Source: Lentilactobacillus kisonensis DSM 19906 = JCM 15041 (lineage in GTDB: Bacteria; Bacillota; Bacilli; Lactobacillales; Lactobacillaceae). Taken from it: a stretch of 64,000 nucleotides of DNA. The stretch is from assembly GCF_001434135.1 (NCBI RefSeq), contig NZ_AZEB01000006.1, positions 62,001-126,000 of the forward strand, read 5' to 3'. The position numbers were made by a program, and so were the translations under genes. The notes under the pieces were generated by a model. The model was not told where the DNA came from, made no database searches, and worked only from the letters and a program-made list of their open reading frames with translations. Below, piece after piece: positions 1 through 9,439 of the stretch; position 1 is the stretch's first letter; each line of letters starts with the position of its first letter.

Positions 1-42
1 TTGCGTAAAATTAATTTTGACAATGTAAAGGAGAGAATACAA

Positions 43-849
43 TTGATTAAAATGGTAGCGCTAGATTTAGATGGCACCTTATTAACAAGTGATAAAACAA
101 TTTCGAAGACTAACGAAGCAGTATTAAAACGAATTCATGAAGCAGGCATCAAGGTGGTCCTTTGTACCGGCCGGCCGATTAACGCGATTTGGCGCTTTAT
201 TGAACAATTAGGCTTAACAGAAGCTGGTGACTATACAATCACCTTTAATGGGGCATTGGTTGTTCATAATAACGACAAGCAGGAATTGGCTAAGAGTGGG
301 ATGAAGAAGGCTGCCCTGGTTCCCCTTCACAATTTTGTTGAGGCACAACAGGCACCGCTTGATGTGTTGGACTTTCAGCAAGTCTACCCATTAACTGATC
401 TAAAGCCCTCGATGTACAAGCAGCAGTTTAAGGGCAATATTGACTTTGTACCCAAGTCCTTTGATGAATTGGCCGTCAGTGACGCTTATTCGAAAGCGGT
501 TGTCTGTGACCAGCCTGAACTACTTGATCAGTATCAGGCTAACATTGACGAACAGTTGAAGCGAGATTATCACATTGTCCGCTCCCAACCGCAAATCATG
601 GAATTTCTGGCGCCTCAAATGGATAAGGTAGTCGGGCTAAAAGCCTTATTAGACCATTTTGACATGGACTTTTCGAATCTGATGGCGTTTGGGGATGCTG
701 AGAATGATTTGGGGATGATTACTCATGCTAAAATTGGCGTGGTCATGGAAAACGGTCAAGAACCAGTCAAGCAAGCCGGTGACGTGGTGACTGGTAATAA
801 TGACGAAGATGGCGTGGCACAGTATGTGAGGGAGTATTTTAAAGGGTAA
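43..849 (+). CDS. Cof-type HAD-IIB family phosphatase
   Basis: A 268-residue cytosolic hydrolase of the haloacid dehalogenase superfamily, Cof/YidA type; these dephosphorylate sugar phosphates, nucleotides or flavin precursors, and the substrate here is unknown. Motif I is DLDGTLL near the N-terminus (nucleophile Asp), motif II is in LCTGRP, and motif IV is GDAENDLGM near residue 230; the cap domain lies between. The start is chosen as TTG at 43 because AAGGAG at 28-33 lies 9 nt upstream; ATG at 52 is possible but too far from that site. The reading frame is open to base 1. Repeat R1 begins 1 nt after the TAA stop. Family call is firm, substrate is not. Confidence 0.85.
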   Translation: MIKMVALDLDGTLLTSDKTISKTNEAVLKRIHEAGIKVVLCTGRPINAIWRFIEQLGLTEAGDYTITFNGALVVHNNDKQELAKSGMKKAALVPLHNFVEAQQAPLDVLDFQQVYPLTDLKPSMYKQQFKGNIDFVPKSFDELAVSDAYSKAVVCDQPELLDQYQANIDEQLKRDYHIVRSQPQIMEFLAPQMDKVVGLKALLDHFDMDFSNLMAFGDAENDLGMITHAKIGVVMENGQEPVKQAGDVVTGNNDEDGVAQYVREYFKG

Positions 850-968
850 GTGAGCGAAGCAAAGCGGTTAGAAAGCGGAGCCTAAGTTGCTCCTGCCGAA
901 AGCCATGGGTTTGGGCTTTTGGCAGGAGTAGCTTAGGTGCAGCTTTCTGCTTTGCGGAGCGGTCCTAG
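850..968 (+). repeat. Hairpin repeat R1 (type 1, complete)
   Basis: Begins GTGAGCGAAGCAAAGCGG directly after the upstream stop codon and ends CTTTGCGGAGCGGTCCTA. Nested arms pair as AAAGC/GCTTT, AGAAAGC/GCTTTCT, CCTAAG/CTTAGG and CTCCTGCC/GGCAGGAG, with a conserved unpaired GGAG opposite TGCA. Followed by a small palindrome, GTCCTA...TAGGAC. Confidence 0.85.
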
Positions 969-999
969 TCTATATGAGATAGGACGACAACGAGGTTGC

Positions 1000-1345
1000 C
1001 AAGAATTATTAATCTCTGGGCTTGGAATTTTTGCTGGTGCTTACGCGCAGCTTTCTGCTTTGCGGAGGCTCTTTCCATGATTCAGCGATTATTGATGCTT
1101 CATTCAAGCAACAATTGTTTGCTTTTCAAAGCACGGTCAAGAACATATCAAAGTGATTGTTCTTTTTATTACTTTGTAAATCAAGACATCGCTAATTTAT
1201 GGAAAGAGCCTTTGCGAGCTGTCCTAATCTATATGAAATAGGACGACAACGGGGCGGCCAAGGAGTCGGGAATCCCCGATTTTTAGTGATTACGCTTAAT
1301 GTATAGCTCCCTGCATTACGCAGTTGTCCTATTCTATGGATCAAT
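1000..1345 (+). repeat. Three tandem right-half repeat fragments
   Basis: Right halves of the type 1 repeat at about 1011-1072 (GCTTACGCGCAG, then CTTTCTGCTTTGCGGAGG), 1207-1263 and 1262-1340, separated by near-identical linkers containing TAGGACGACAACG. No left ends are present. A reading frame at 996-1241 falls in this material and is not a gene. The rest of the 969-1456 gap holds no other feature I can support. Confidence 0.65.
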
Positions 1346-1456
1346 TGAACGAATACCACGAGACTTTTTCACGGGTGTTTCCAATATTAAGGAAGCGTTC
1401 AATTTCGTTAAATGCTTTAAATTGTGATAGTTTAATATCAAAGTGAGGTTGGTAGT

Positions 1457-2293
1457 ATGAAGAAATTTTGGGGTATCTTATTAACCATTACGATACTTGC
1501 TGTAGTGGGGATGTCGAAAGTCGCTGTGTCCGCAAAGGCTTCATGGATAACGGGAACGAAGACCCTATGGACGCTGGTCGACTCAAATGGTGATGTGAAT
1601 CAACCAAGTTTGTATTCAACAAATATCACGCCTGGTAAGAATGCATATATTTGGAATTATCGTCATACGAAGCGAATTCATAATTTGAAAAATTATCCAA
1701 ATACGACGTGGTATGCCGTTCGAGGAATTTCAAAGAATCGCCATTTTTACTATCGAATCGGTAATTACAATAAGACGATTAAGGGATTGGTTTGGTCTGG
1801 CTACGTCAAAAAATACGTACAAAAAGCACCACGCGAATTTAAGACAGCTGCTCAATTCACGCATTACATTCAAACAGATCCTTCTCAGAAATTAACTCGA
1901 GCTGTTTTGAAGAAATTTCCAAATGTTCCAGTGAGTTTTGCGCTATCAAAATATGCGGGGCAGCGGTTTGATCTGTTTCCGACTAGCATTGATGGGTTTA
2001 CGGATATTGTGCCAATCAGCACGCTAAAATTACCAGCGGCGGATTTTACTGCTATCCCAAATTATTATTCATCTGTTTACACGAAATCGTTTAGCCAGCA
2101 ACTTCAGTGGTACTGGGCGCTAACACTTGGTCAACCGGTTGGACCACGAGCTGATAAAGTAGTGGAAGCAATGCAATTCAATGGGATCGATCCGGCTCAA
2201 TTTGATGATGCAACCGCTAATTGGAAAATTGGGGTTAATTTAAATGATGGGAGTTCGTTTTCAACCTTCATTTTGGCAAAGCAGACAGATTAA
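1457..2293 (+). CDS. Secreted protein of unknown function
   Basis: A 278-residue protein with a clear signal peptide: Lys-Lys at the N-terminus, a hydrophobic core to about residue 20, and probable cleavage after VSAKA. The mature protein is rich in Tyr, Trp, Lys and Asn. Residues 30-120 (LYSTNITPGKNAYIWN, then RIHNLKNYPNTTWYAVR) look like a repeated beta-strand wall-associated module such as lactobacilli carry on surface proteins; no catalytic motif is visible in the C-terminal half. ATG at 1457 has GAGG about 10 nt upstream. There is no LPXTG anchor. I do not recognise a named family. Confidence 0.75.
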   Translation: MKKFWGILLTITILAVVGMSKVAVSAKASWITGTKTLWTLVDSNGDVNQPSLYSTNITPGKNAYIWNYRHTKRIHNLKNYPNTTWYAVRGISKNRHFYYRIGNYNKTIKGLVWSGYVKKYVQKAPREFKTAAQFTHYIQTDPSQKLTRAVLKKFPNVPVSFALSKYAGQRFDLFPTSIDGFTDIVPISTLKLPAADFTAIPNYYSSVYTKSFSQQLQWYWALTLGQPVGPRADKVVEAMQFNGIDPAQFDDATANWKIGVNLNDGSSFSTFILAKQTD

Positions 2294-2361
2294 TTAGGGT
2301 GATTGATAGCGCAACTTAAGACACAAGCAAGTCATTAAAAGTTTAAAATGGGGGACATTTT

Positions 2362-2985
2362 TTGTTTAAAGCAGATCGAATTCGAGCGATGAGTGATGGG
2401 ATGTTCGCAATCCTGATTACCATCTTAGTGTTGGATTTCAAGCTACCAGAATATCGAGTCGGCCACTTATTAGCCGCTATTTTGCAACAATGGCCGATTT
2501 TGCTGGCATACGTGGTTTCATTTGCTTATATTGGAACGTTATGGTTATTTCACCATGATTTTTTCAGTACCATTAGCCAGATTACACCGGCACTCAATAT
2601 CATTAACTTGCTAGTGCTGTTTAGCATTACCTTAATCAATTATGCAACCAGCTTGATTTCAGCGACGCTTTCCACGCTAAACGTGGCGGACTTGCGGACG
2701 GCAATCATTATTTACGATATTTGTGCGCTATTAATCAGTTTCACGTTTGAATTGATGTATCGTTATGTGTATCGACATCCGGAATTGAAGGAACATCAAC
2801 GGAATGCTAATGAAGAAGCATATTTCATTAAGAGTGATCCAATTATTAGCGTGGGCATCTATTTTGCCTCAATTATCATTTCCTTCTTCTCAGTAATTAT
2901 CGGTGGCGCTTTCTTGCTTGCAGGCATTATTTGGCACGCAACAGCGTATGTTCGCCTGAGTAACAAAGTTCGGCGAAGGGCATAG
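2362..2985 (+). CDS. TMEM175-family (DUF1211) potassium channel-like protein
   Basis: A 207-residue membrane protein with about six hydrophobic segments. The N-terminal RIRAMSDGMFAILITILVL matches the family hallmark R-x(3)-FSDGVFAIxxT at the pore-lining first helix, with Met in place of the usual Phe. Bacterial TMEM175 proteins form potassium-selective leak channels in the plasma membrane; function here is inferred from that. TTG start at 2362 with GGGGGAC at about 2350. It stands alone, 70 nt after the secreted-protein gene on the same strand. Confidence 0.8.
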   Translation: MFKADRIRAMSDGMFAILITILVLDFKLPEYRVGHLLAAILQQWPILLAYVVSFAYIGTLWLFHHDFFSTISQITPALNIINLLVLFSITLINYATSLISATLSTLNVADLRTAIIIYDICALLISFTFELMYRYVYRHPELKEHQRNANEEAYFIKSDPIISVGIYFASIIISFFSVIIGGAFLLAGIIWHATAYVRLSNKVRRRA

Positions 2986-3060
2986 GTATTTGAATATGGT
3001 AGCTCAAGGTAAACTTGTTTCTGGATAGTTGACAATTCGAATATAATATTTTGGTAAGCA

Positions 3061-3104
3061 AAAGCTCCCGGTAATGGCCGAAAATGGTCATTGCTGGGAG
3101 CTTT
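3061..3104. terminator. Hairpin terminator after the TMEM175-like gene
   Basis: Stem AAAGCTCCCGGTAATGGCC pairs with GGTCATTGCTGGGAGCTTT, with loop gaaaat, ending in TTTATTG. It lies between convergent genes and can serve both. Confidence 0.6.
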
Positions 3105-3265
3105 ATTGTTGGGCAGTTAATTTGGTCCTGGTTGATACTTTGATTTGAGATGAATGAAAGTCGCAAATTGAGGTCTATTAGGTTACTGCTCGCTGAATAT
3201 CCGGATAAGCACCTCTGACAAAAATCTCCAAGGACCAAGGATTAATAGTTCTTGGCAACATAGAT

Positions 3266-3383
3266 TAGGACAGCTGCACAAAGCAGAAAGCGGAGTCTAA
3301 GTTACTCCTGCCAAAAGCCGAAACCCATGGCTTTTGGCAGGAGTAACTTAGACTCCGCTTTCTAACCGCTTTGCTCCGCTCAC
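3266..3383 (-). repeat. Hairpin repeat R2 (type 1, perfect palindrome)
   Basis: Reverse orientation. The inner 35-bp arms, starting AGAAAGCGGAGTCTAAGTTA, are perfectly complementary, whereas most copies keep an unpaired GGAG/TGCA bulge. The left end (GTGAGC) holds the TGA stop codon of the nucleoside hydrolase gene. The 2986-3265 gap otherwise holds only the terminator at 3061. Confidence 0.9.
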
Positions 3384-4336
3384 TGTTTTTTAAATAACTT
3401 CGTCAAATGATCCATGAATGATTTCAAATAAGCATCGACATCAGCGTTGACGGCTACTTTGACATTTGTATTTGGATCATCTAAGCGAGCTGGGTCACCA
3501 GTCGTTCGGCCGTAATACTTCTCGTCAGTCGTGACATACATATTCAATCCAATCGTCTGGACAAAGTCAGGATTGATTGCAACCCCAACCGCAAATGGAT
3601 CGTGCAATGCACAGCCATGTAAGTCTGGACTGGTTACCTCATAAGCCTTAATGTAGTAATCCACGATATCCGCAAATGCTTCGCCGGACTTGGTGTGTAG
3701 ATCACGCCACTGCTGGGTTTCTTTTTTAGTTAATAAGGTTCTTAAGGTGACATCCAAGCCAACTTGGGTGAGGGGAACTTTTCTAAAGACGTTGTTAGCA
3801 GCAGAAGCGTCTTGTTGAATATTGGCCTCGGCGACGTTTGTAACGTTACCAGGAACGGTCACGGCGCCGCCCATAATTGTGACGTTGCCGATTTTGGTGG
3901 CAATTTCCGGCGCTTTTTTGATTGCTGCGTCCAAATTGGTTAATGGGCCAGTTGGTACTAAGATAAGATCTTTACCGTATTTTTTTACGGCATCGATGAA
4001 GAAGTCGATTGCATCCCCGGTTTCTGGTTGGCGTTTCGGATCGGGTAATTGCACTTCACCAATCCCATTTTCGCCGTGGATTTGCGCGCTAACCGGCATT
4101 CTGTCGAAATGATCGGATTCTGATGAATGAGCTAATCCTTGGTAGACGGGTACGTCAGTTGCTCCTAGAAGTTCCAAAATTTTAAGGGAGTTTTGAACAC
4201 CATCTTCAACGTAAACATTACCATATGAACCAATAATCCCAATTAGATCAACGTCAGGATCAGCAACAGCGTAAGCAATTGCCATTGCGTCATCGATACC
4301 AGTATCAAGGTCAAGAATCATTTTTTTCTGGGCCAT
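3380..4336 (-). CDS. Nucleoside hydrolase, IunH family
   Basis: 318 residues of the inosine/uridine-preferring nucleoside hydrolase family, which cleave the N-glycosidic bond of ribonucleosides for base salvage in the cytosol. The N-terminal LDLDTGIDDAMA is the calcium-binding DxDxGxDD signature; VPTGPLTNL, TIMGGAV and the C-terminal HDPFAV region, which supplies the active-site His and Asp, all match the family. The ATG has GGAGG 10 nt upstream. The TGA stop lies inside repeat R2, so the last codons (KKQ) abut the repeat. Base preference cannot be read from the sequence. Confidence 0.9.
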   Translation of the reverse strand: MAQKKMILDLDTGIDDAMAIAYAVADPDVDLIGIIGSYGNVYVEDGVQNSLKILELLGATDVPVYQGLAHSSESDHFDRMPVSAQIHGENGIGEVQLPDPKRQPETGDAIDFFIDAVKKYGKDLILVPTGPLTNLDAAIKKAPEIATKIGNVTIMGGAVTVPGNVTNVAEANIQQDASAANNVFRKVPLTQVGLDVTLRTLLTKKETQQWRDLHTKSGEAFADIVDYYIKAYEVTSPDLHGCALHDPFAVGVAINPDFVQTIGLNMYVTTDEKYYGRTTGDPARLDDPNTNVKVAVNADVDAYLKSFMDHLTKLFKKQ

Positions 4337-4484
4337 TAAAACTACCTCCGTTCGTGTATTAACAAGGATGAAAACCCTTTACCTAATCATACTCGAATTT
4401 TAACCAGAACTCAATTGCCCTTCAAATCTTGAAACCGATTAATTTGTAAGTTACGCTTAATAGTATCAATCATAGGAGTGCGTT

Positions 4485-5555
4485 ATGAAAAAAATTGGAA
4501 GAAACTTTTTTTCATTAGTTTGGACGGGTGTCCGTCGGAATTATGATAATTTGGATGATAATATTGCCAAGCATTTGGGCGAAACGGATGCCGATAATCC
4601 AGTGGAAATTCATCTGTCGCGAATGTTTTCGGAAGTCTTTAAACGTCACAGCAAGGACGAGGCGGACCGGCTGTTCATTGTCGGTACTAGGAGCACGACG
4701 CCAAGCTTGCGGAAGGTTTCCAGCCGGCCCGTTAAGCCGTGGTTCTTTTCACGGGTGTTTACCGTTTTAGCGGTTAGCTTTATCATGTTAATCCTGTTGC
4801 TATTTCTCTTCAAAAGTAACAAGGCAATTCCCGGGTTAATTTTTATCGGTTCGTTAGCTGTGCCATTCTCATTGTTAATGATGTTTTTTGAAATCAACGT
4901 CTACCAAAATATTTCAGTTTTGCAATTATTGACGACCTTTTTGGTGGGAGGGATTTTATCACTACTGGTGACGATGACTTTTTATATGATGCTGCCAATT
5001 CGCAGTGAGGTTAGTATTGAATCCGCGCTAATTGTCGGAATTACTGAAGAATTAGCAAAGTGTGTCGTGATTATCTTTTTTATTAATCTGTATAAATTGA
5101 ACTACATTTTTAATGGTGTTTTAATTGGGGCTGCGATTGGCGCTGGCTTTTCGGTCTTTGAAAGTTCCGGTTATGTGAGTGAATACGGATTAGCGACCAT
5201 TTTTACCAGAAGTTTTCAGGCAATTGGCACCCATACTATCTGGGCGGCAATTATCGGTGGGGCAATTATCCTGGGTAAGCAGCGTAAACATCCGTTTACC
5301 ATCCGGGACTTCTTTACGAAGCCACGATTCTTCGTGTTTTTTTTAATTGCGGTTTGTTTGCACACTTTTTGGGACTGGGATATTCCCTATACCGGAATTG
5401 AGATATCATTGTTACAGGAATTCGTTGATGTCATTATTGGTTGGTTTTTGATTTTTGTCATGATTGATGCGGGCTTACGAGAGGTTAAAACGCTTCAGGG
5501 CCAACAAATTGTCATTCATCGGACAAAAAGAAAGCCGCTTGTTAAAAAGGGTTAG
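4485..5555 (+). CDS. PrsW-family intramembrane metalloprotease-like protein
   Basis: A 356-residue protein with a soluble N-terminal stretch of about 85 residues followed by about eight membrane segments. Conserved PrsW (PF13367) motifs are present in order: GITEELAK (Glu-Glu), GAAIGAGFSVFES, GTHTIWAAIIGG and CLHTFWDW (the last two supply His). PrsW of Bacillus subtilis makes the first cut in an anti-sigma factor; a similar regulated-proteolysis role is inference, and no sigma/anti-sigma pair is nearby. ATG at 4485 follows AGGAG. It ends 10 nt before the start of the ferredoxin-NADP reductase gene, so the two are probably cotranscribed. Confidence 0.75.
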   Translation: MKKIGRNFFSLVWTGVRRNYDNLDDNIAKHLGETDADNPVEIHLSRMFSEVFKRHSKDEADRLFIVGTRSTTPSLRKVSSRPVKPWFFSRVFTVLAVSFIMLILLLFLFKSNKAIPGLIFIGSLAVPFSLLMMFFEINVYQNISVLQLLTTFLVGGILSLLVTMTFYMMLPIRSEVSIESALIVGITEELAKCVVIIFFINLYKLNYIFNGVLIGAAIGAGFSVFESSGYVSEYGLATIFTRSFQAIGTHTIWAAIIGGAIILGKQRKHPFTIRDFFTKPRFFVFFLIAVCLHTFWDWDIPYTGIEISLLQEFVDVIIGWFLIFVMIDAGLREVKTLQGQQIVIHRTKRKPLVKKG

Positions 5556-5565
5556 GAGGAATTTC

Positions 5566-6561
5566 ATGGCAACAAAAGAGGCAGTTTACGATATAACAAT
5601 TATTGGCGGCGGCCCGGCCGGGATGTTCGCTGGTTTTTACGCGGGGCTGCGGGATGCCAAAACGCAGATTATTGAAAGCTTGTCCGAATTAGGTGGACAG
5701 GTGAGTGCATTGTATCCAGAAAAGACAATATTAGACGTTGGGGGCTATCCAAACATCAAGGCTAAAAACTTGGTCACGGAGTTGGAAAAGCAGCTTAGAG
5801 GCACTGATACGGCCATTAAGCTCAATCAAACGGTTACCGATATCGATAAAGTAGCCGAGGGCTACCAAGTGACAACTAACAAGGGAACAACACTGACCAA
5901 AGCGATCATTATTGCAACGGGGGTTGGCGCGTTTAACCCTCGTAAACTGGCCGTTGATAACGGTGATCAATTTGAAGGTAAACAGTTATTTTATAGTGTT
6001 AAGGATTTAGAACATTTCCGTGACCGGGACGTGTTAGTTGCTGGTGGTGGTGATGCGGCAATTGATGAAGCATTACTACTTAATTCAGTTGCCAAGAAGG
6101 TCTATTTGCTACACCGCCGTGATAAATTTCGGGCGATGGAGCATAGCGTCACTCAACTTATTCAGTCGTCAATTGAGTTGGTCACTCCGTACTTAATTCA
6201 AGGGTTAACCCAGCAGGCTGACGGTAAGGTTAAGGTGTCTGCTAAGAAAATGAAGACTGAGGATATTAAGAATCTGGTGGTTGACGATATCGTGGTTAAC
6301 TATGGTTTCATTGCCCAGGATGATGCGTTAAATGGTTGGACGGTTCACCCAGAGACAGACCGTGGCACAATCAAGGTAGCCAGCAATGCGTTAACGAGTA
6401 TTGACAATGTTTTTGCAATCGGCGATGTGTCGAAGTATGAAGGCAAACAGCCACTAATTGCAACGGCATTTGGTGAGGCACCGATTGCGGTGAATGCGGT
6501 AATGAAAAGTATTTACCCAGAAAGACGAGGACCGGTGCATAGTACGTCATTAAAGAAGTGA
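5566..6561 (+). CDS. Ferredoxin/flavodoxin-NADP(+) reductase, thioredoxin-reductase-like
   Basis: A 331-residue flavoprotein of the YumC type, with FAD-binding GGGPAGMFAGFYAG at the N-terminus, the NADPH-binding motif VAGGGDAAIDEALLL near residue 160 and the C-terminal FAD motif AIGDVSKYEGK. There is no CxxC redox pair in the NADPH domain, which separates it from thioredoxin reductase. It supplies electrons from NADPH to ferredoxin or flavodoxin. The start is ATG 5566, preceded by TTAGGAGGAA; longer in-frame starts run back into the upstream gene. The TGA stop lies inside repeat R3 (AAGTGAGCGG). Confidence 0.88.
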   Translation: MATKEAVYDITIIGGGPAGMFAGFYAGLRDAKTQIIESLSELGGQVSALYPEKTILDVGGYPNIKAKNLVTELEKQLRGTDTAIKLNQTVTDIDKVAEGYQVTTNKGTTLTKAIIIATGVGAFNPRKLAVDNGDQFEGKQLFYSVKDLEHFRDRDVLVAGGGDAAIDEALLLNSVAKKVYLLHRRDKFRAMEHSVTQLIQSSIELVTPYLIQGLTQQADGKVKVSAKKMKTEDIKNLVVDDIVVNYGFIAQDDALNGWTVHPETDRGTIKVASNALTSIDNVFAIGDVSKYEGKQPLIATAFGEAPIAVNAVMKSIYPERRGPVHSTSLKK

Positions 6562-6676
6562 GCGGAGCAAAGCGGTTAGAAACTGGAACATAAGTCTCCT
6601 ATAACAGAAATTCCCGGGTTTGGAATTTTTGTTATAGGTGCTTATGTGGAAGTTTCTGCTTTGAGGAGCTGTCCTA
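6558..6676 (+). repeat. Hairpin repeat R3 (type 1)
   Basis: GTGAGCGGAGCAAAGCGG to GAGGAGCTGTCCTA. Paired arms AGAAACT/AGTTTCT, CATAAG/CTTATG and CCTATAACA/TGTTATAGG. It provides the stop codon of the reductase gene. Confidence 0.88.
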
Positions 6677-6682
6677 AAGAAA

Positions 6683-6802
6683 GTGAGCGGAGCAAAGCGG
6701 TTAGGGATCGGAGTGTAAGTCTCCGCTACTGGAAATCCCTGGTTCTGGGATTTTTAGTAGCGGTGCTTACGCGCAGATCCCTGCTTTGCGCAGCTATCCT
6801 AG
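6683..6802 (+). repeat. Hairpin repeat R4 (type 1)
   Basis: Head-to-tail neighbour of R3, 6 nt away, but with different arms: GGGATC/GATCCC, TGTAAG/CTTACG and CCGCTACT/AGTAGCGG. Two adjacent copies with unrelated stems argue against a recent simple duplication. Confidence 0.88.
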
Positions 6803-6869
6803 AAATGCTCACAGTCCGCCAACCCACACATAACTAATAATTGCAACCACCGAACTAAGGGAGGTAACT

Positions 6870-9140
6870 ATGTTTGAACACGGTGCCATCGAAGTACATG
6901 ATGCCCATCAAAATAATTTAAAACACGTCGATTTAAAAATACCGAAGTACCAAATTACCGTTTTTGCGGGTTTGTCTGGTTCTGGTAAGTCATCGCTTGT
7001 CTTTGACACGATCGCAGCCGCATCTCGCCGGGAACTCAACGAAACGTTTCCGAGCTTTACCCAGCAATACTTACCAAAGTATGGTCAGCCCCAGGTTGGC
7101 CGGATTGAACACTTACCAGTTGCAATTGTCATTGAACAGAAACGAATCGGCAAAAATGCCCGCTCAACGTTGGCAACTTATACGGGAATTTATTCTCTAA
7201 TTAGATTATTATTTTCGCGGGCAGGTAAGCCGTTTGTCGGGTATTCCGATACGTTTTCATTTAACTTGCCACAAGGGATGTGCCCAACCTGTCAGGGGCT
7301 GGGTTACGTGGACGATATTGATGCAAATGCATTGATTGATCCCAGCAAGTCCTTGAATCAGGGGGCGATCACGTTTGTCAGCTTTGGCCCCAATACTTGG
7401 CGATGGCGTCGTTACGCTAATAGCGGCCTCTTTGATAACGATAAGCCGCTTAAAGATTATACTGATCATGAAATGGATATGCTGCTAAACGCGCCGCAGC
7501 AGCAGTTGAAGGGCGCTCCCAGTGAGTGGCCACATACGGCATTATATGAGGGCGTTATCCCACGGATTCGTCGGTCAATCATTGGCAAAAAAGAAGCTGA
7601 ACATCACAAAGAGGCCCTTGCCAAAATTGTGACCCGAAAGCCATGTCCAGACTGTCACGGAACCCGATTGCGACCTGAAGTATTGACATGTAAAATTGAT
7701 AATACCAATATCGCGGATGTCTTGGCGATGGATCTCGTTCACGCATTAAAATTCCTGCAAGAAATTAACGTACCGCTAGTGGCTGATGTGATTCGTGAAG
7801 TGGCCACTAAGATTCAATCATTGATTGATATTGGCCTTGGTTATTTGACGCTTGACCGGAGTACGGAGACGCTTTCTGGTGGGGAGACTCAGCGAATCAA
7901 GATTGCGAAGTTTTTGACTAGTGCCTTGGTCGACATGGTTTATATCCTGGATGAACCTAGTGTGGGCCTTCATCCCCATGATATTCAGCTCATTAAAAAT
8001 GCCTTGATTAATTTAAAGAAGAAGGGCAATACGATTCTGGTAGTGGAGCACAACCCAGAACTCATTCCAATTGCTGATTACGTGGTTGAAATTGGTCCTA
8101 AGGCTGGTAAGGGTGGCGGTCAAGTGACGTTTACCGGCACCTATGATCAGCTGCTTCACTCGCATACGATGACGGGTCAGTATTTAAAACGGCCGTTGCG
8201 TTATCGAACGCCTCGGCAATTTAGTGAGTCAATTTCCCTTCAGCACGTTAAGACTCATAATTTAAAGAATGTGAACGTTGATATTCCATTAGGAGTCGAA
8301 ACGGTGATTTCAGGCGTGGCTGGTTCTGGTAAAAGTTCACTGGTTGATGCATTGCGGCCACGGCTCAAAGAACCATTTATTGATTTGTCCCAGGGCGCGA
8401 TTGGCACCAATATTCGCTCGACACCGGTTACTTATCTCGATATTTTGGATGACATTCGAAAGCTGTTTGCCAAAGCAAGTGGTGCTTCTACTAGCCTGTT
8501 CAGCTACAATGGCAAGGGTGCCTGTCCCCGATGCAAGGGTAAAGGAGTAACAATCACTAACATGGCGTTCATGGATCCGGTTGTTCAAGAATGTGAAATG
8601 TGTCATGGCAAGCGGTATAACGATGAGGCGCTCAGCCATTTGTATCATGGTAAAACGATTAGTGATGTTCTTAATATGCCGATTGAAACGGCAATTACGT
8701 TCTTTAAGGAAACGTCGGAAATTTATCGAAAGCTCGTTAATATGCAGCGAGTTGGGCTTGATTACCTGACGTTGGGGCAGCCACTGACTACGTTATCTGG
8801 TGGTGAACTGCAACGGCTTAAACTGGCAGTTCAATTAAACAAGACCGGAACGATCTACTTGCTGGATGAACCAACAGCTGGACTGCATATGAAGGATGTT
8901 GCGAAGTTGATTAAGCTGTTTGATGAGTTAGTAGCGGCTGGCAATACGTTGATCATTGTTGAGCACAACCTTGAAGTAATTAGTAAAGCTGATTGGCTAA
9001 TTGACGTTGGCCCCGATGCCGGCATTTATGGAGGGCAGATTTTGTATGCGGGGGTGCCCGAACAAGCACAAGCGCAGCCGGAATCCAGAACTGGTGTGGC
9101 TTTAAAAGCATACAATGATAGCCGGCGTCACAGCGAGTGA
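6870..9140 (+). CDS. Short UvrA-like ABC-ATPase (UvrA2 class)
   Basis: 756 residues, against about 940-950 for housekeeping UvrA. Walker A motifs GLSGSGKSS (near residue 38) and GVAGSGKSS (near 490), ABC signatures TLSGGETQRIKIA and TLSGGELQRLKLA, Walker B YILDEPSVGLHP and YLLDEPTAGLH, and zinc-binding CPTC/CPDC and CPRC/CEMC pairs are all present. The block normally following RLLFARIG, with the UvrB-binding domain, is missing, so it probably does not load UvrB; UvrA2-class proteins are linked to DNA-adduct or drug tolerance. ATG at 6870 follows GGGAGGT. It is monocistronic, between repeat R4 and a terminator. Confidence 0.85.
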   Translation: MFEHGAIEVHDAHQNNLKHVDLKIPKYQITVFAGLSGSGKSSLVFDTIAAASRRELNETFPSFTQQYLPKYGQPQVGRIEHLPVAIVIEQKRIGKNARSTLATYTGIYSLIRLLFSRAGKPFVGYSDTFSFNLPQGMCPTCQGLGYVDDIDANALIDPSKSLNQGAITFVSFGPNTWRWRRYANSGLFDNDKPLKDYTDHEMDMLLNAPQQQLKGAPSEWPHTALYEGVIPRIRRSIIGKKEAEHHKEALAKIVTRKPCPDCHGTRLRPEVLTCKIDNTNIADVLAMDLVHALKFLQEINVPLVADVIREVATKIQSLIDIGLGYLTLDRSTETLSGGETQRIKIAKFLTSALVDMVYILDEPSVGLHPHDIQLIKNALINLKKKGNTILVVEHNPELIPIADYVVEIGPKAGKGGGQVTFTGTYDQLLHSHTMTGQYLKRPLRYRTPRQFSESISLQHVKTHNLKNVNVDIPLGVETVISGVAGSGKSSLVDALRPRLKEPFIDLSQGAIGTNIRSTPVTYLDILDDIRKLFAKASGASTSLFSYNGKGACPRCKGKGVTITNMAFMDPVVQECEMCHGKRYNDEALSHLYHGKTISDVLNMPIETAITFFKETSEIYRKLVNMQRVGLDYLTLGQPLTTLSGGELQRLKLAVQLNKTGTIYLLDEPTAGLHMKDVAKLIKLFDELVAAGNTLIIVEHNLEVISKADWLIDVGPDAGIYGGQILYAGVPEQAQAQPESRTGVALKAYNDSRRHSE

Positions 9141-9196
9141 GATAAAATGTTCATTACAATTGAAAATGCAATCTAACTGTTTGTTAGGGCAATAAG

Positions 9197-9247
9197 TAGA
9201 TCCCGTAAAGTCAGCGCATGCAATGCTGATTTTACGGGATCTATTTC
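9197..9247. terminator. Terminator after the UvrA-like gene
   Basis: AGATCCCGTAAA and TTTACGGGATCT arms with an inner CAGC/GCTG, followed by ATTTCGTTTTTTT. The rest of the 9248-9439 gap shows nothing I can support. Confidence 0.7.
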
Positions 9248-9439
9248 GTTTTTTTATTTGAGAACTTTTGATTTGAGGTTTGCTGCTTTTGATGGTGATG
9301 GCTTAAAGTAATCGCCTTACTTGCTTTGTGTAACTGTTCAGAAAAGTCCTCGGTTACCCAATCCACTATAGCGTTTGTTGGTCACAAAATCCCATCAAAT
9401 CAAGGGTACTTGTTGGCTGGATGGGCATCATAAAGGCGG

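Noticed and set aside
996-1241. Open frame of 81 codons
   Set aside because: Lies in right-half repeat fragments, has no ribosome site and a composition unlike the genes around it.
2927-3238. Minus-strand frame of 103 codons
   Set aside because: Runs through a terminator hairpin and the end of the TMEM175-like gene; no ribosome site or recognisable motif.
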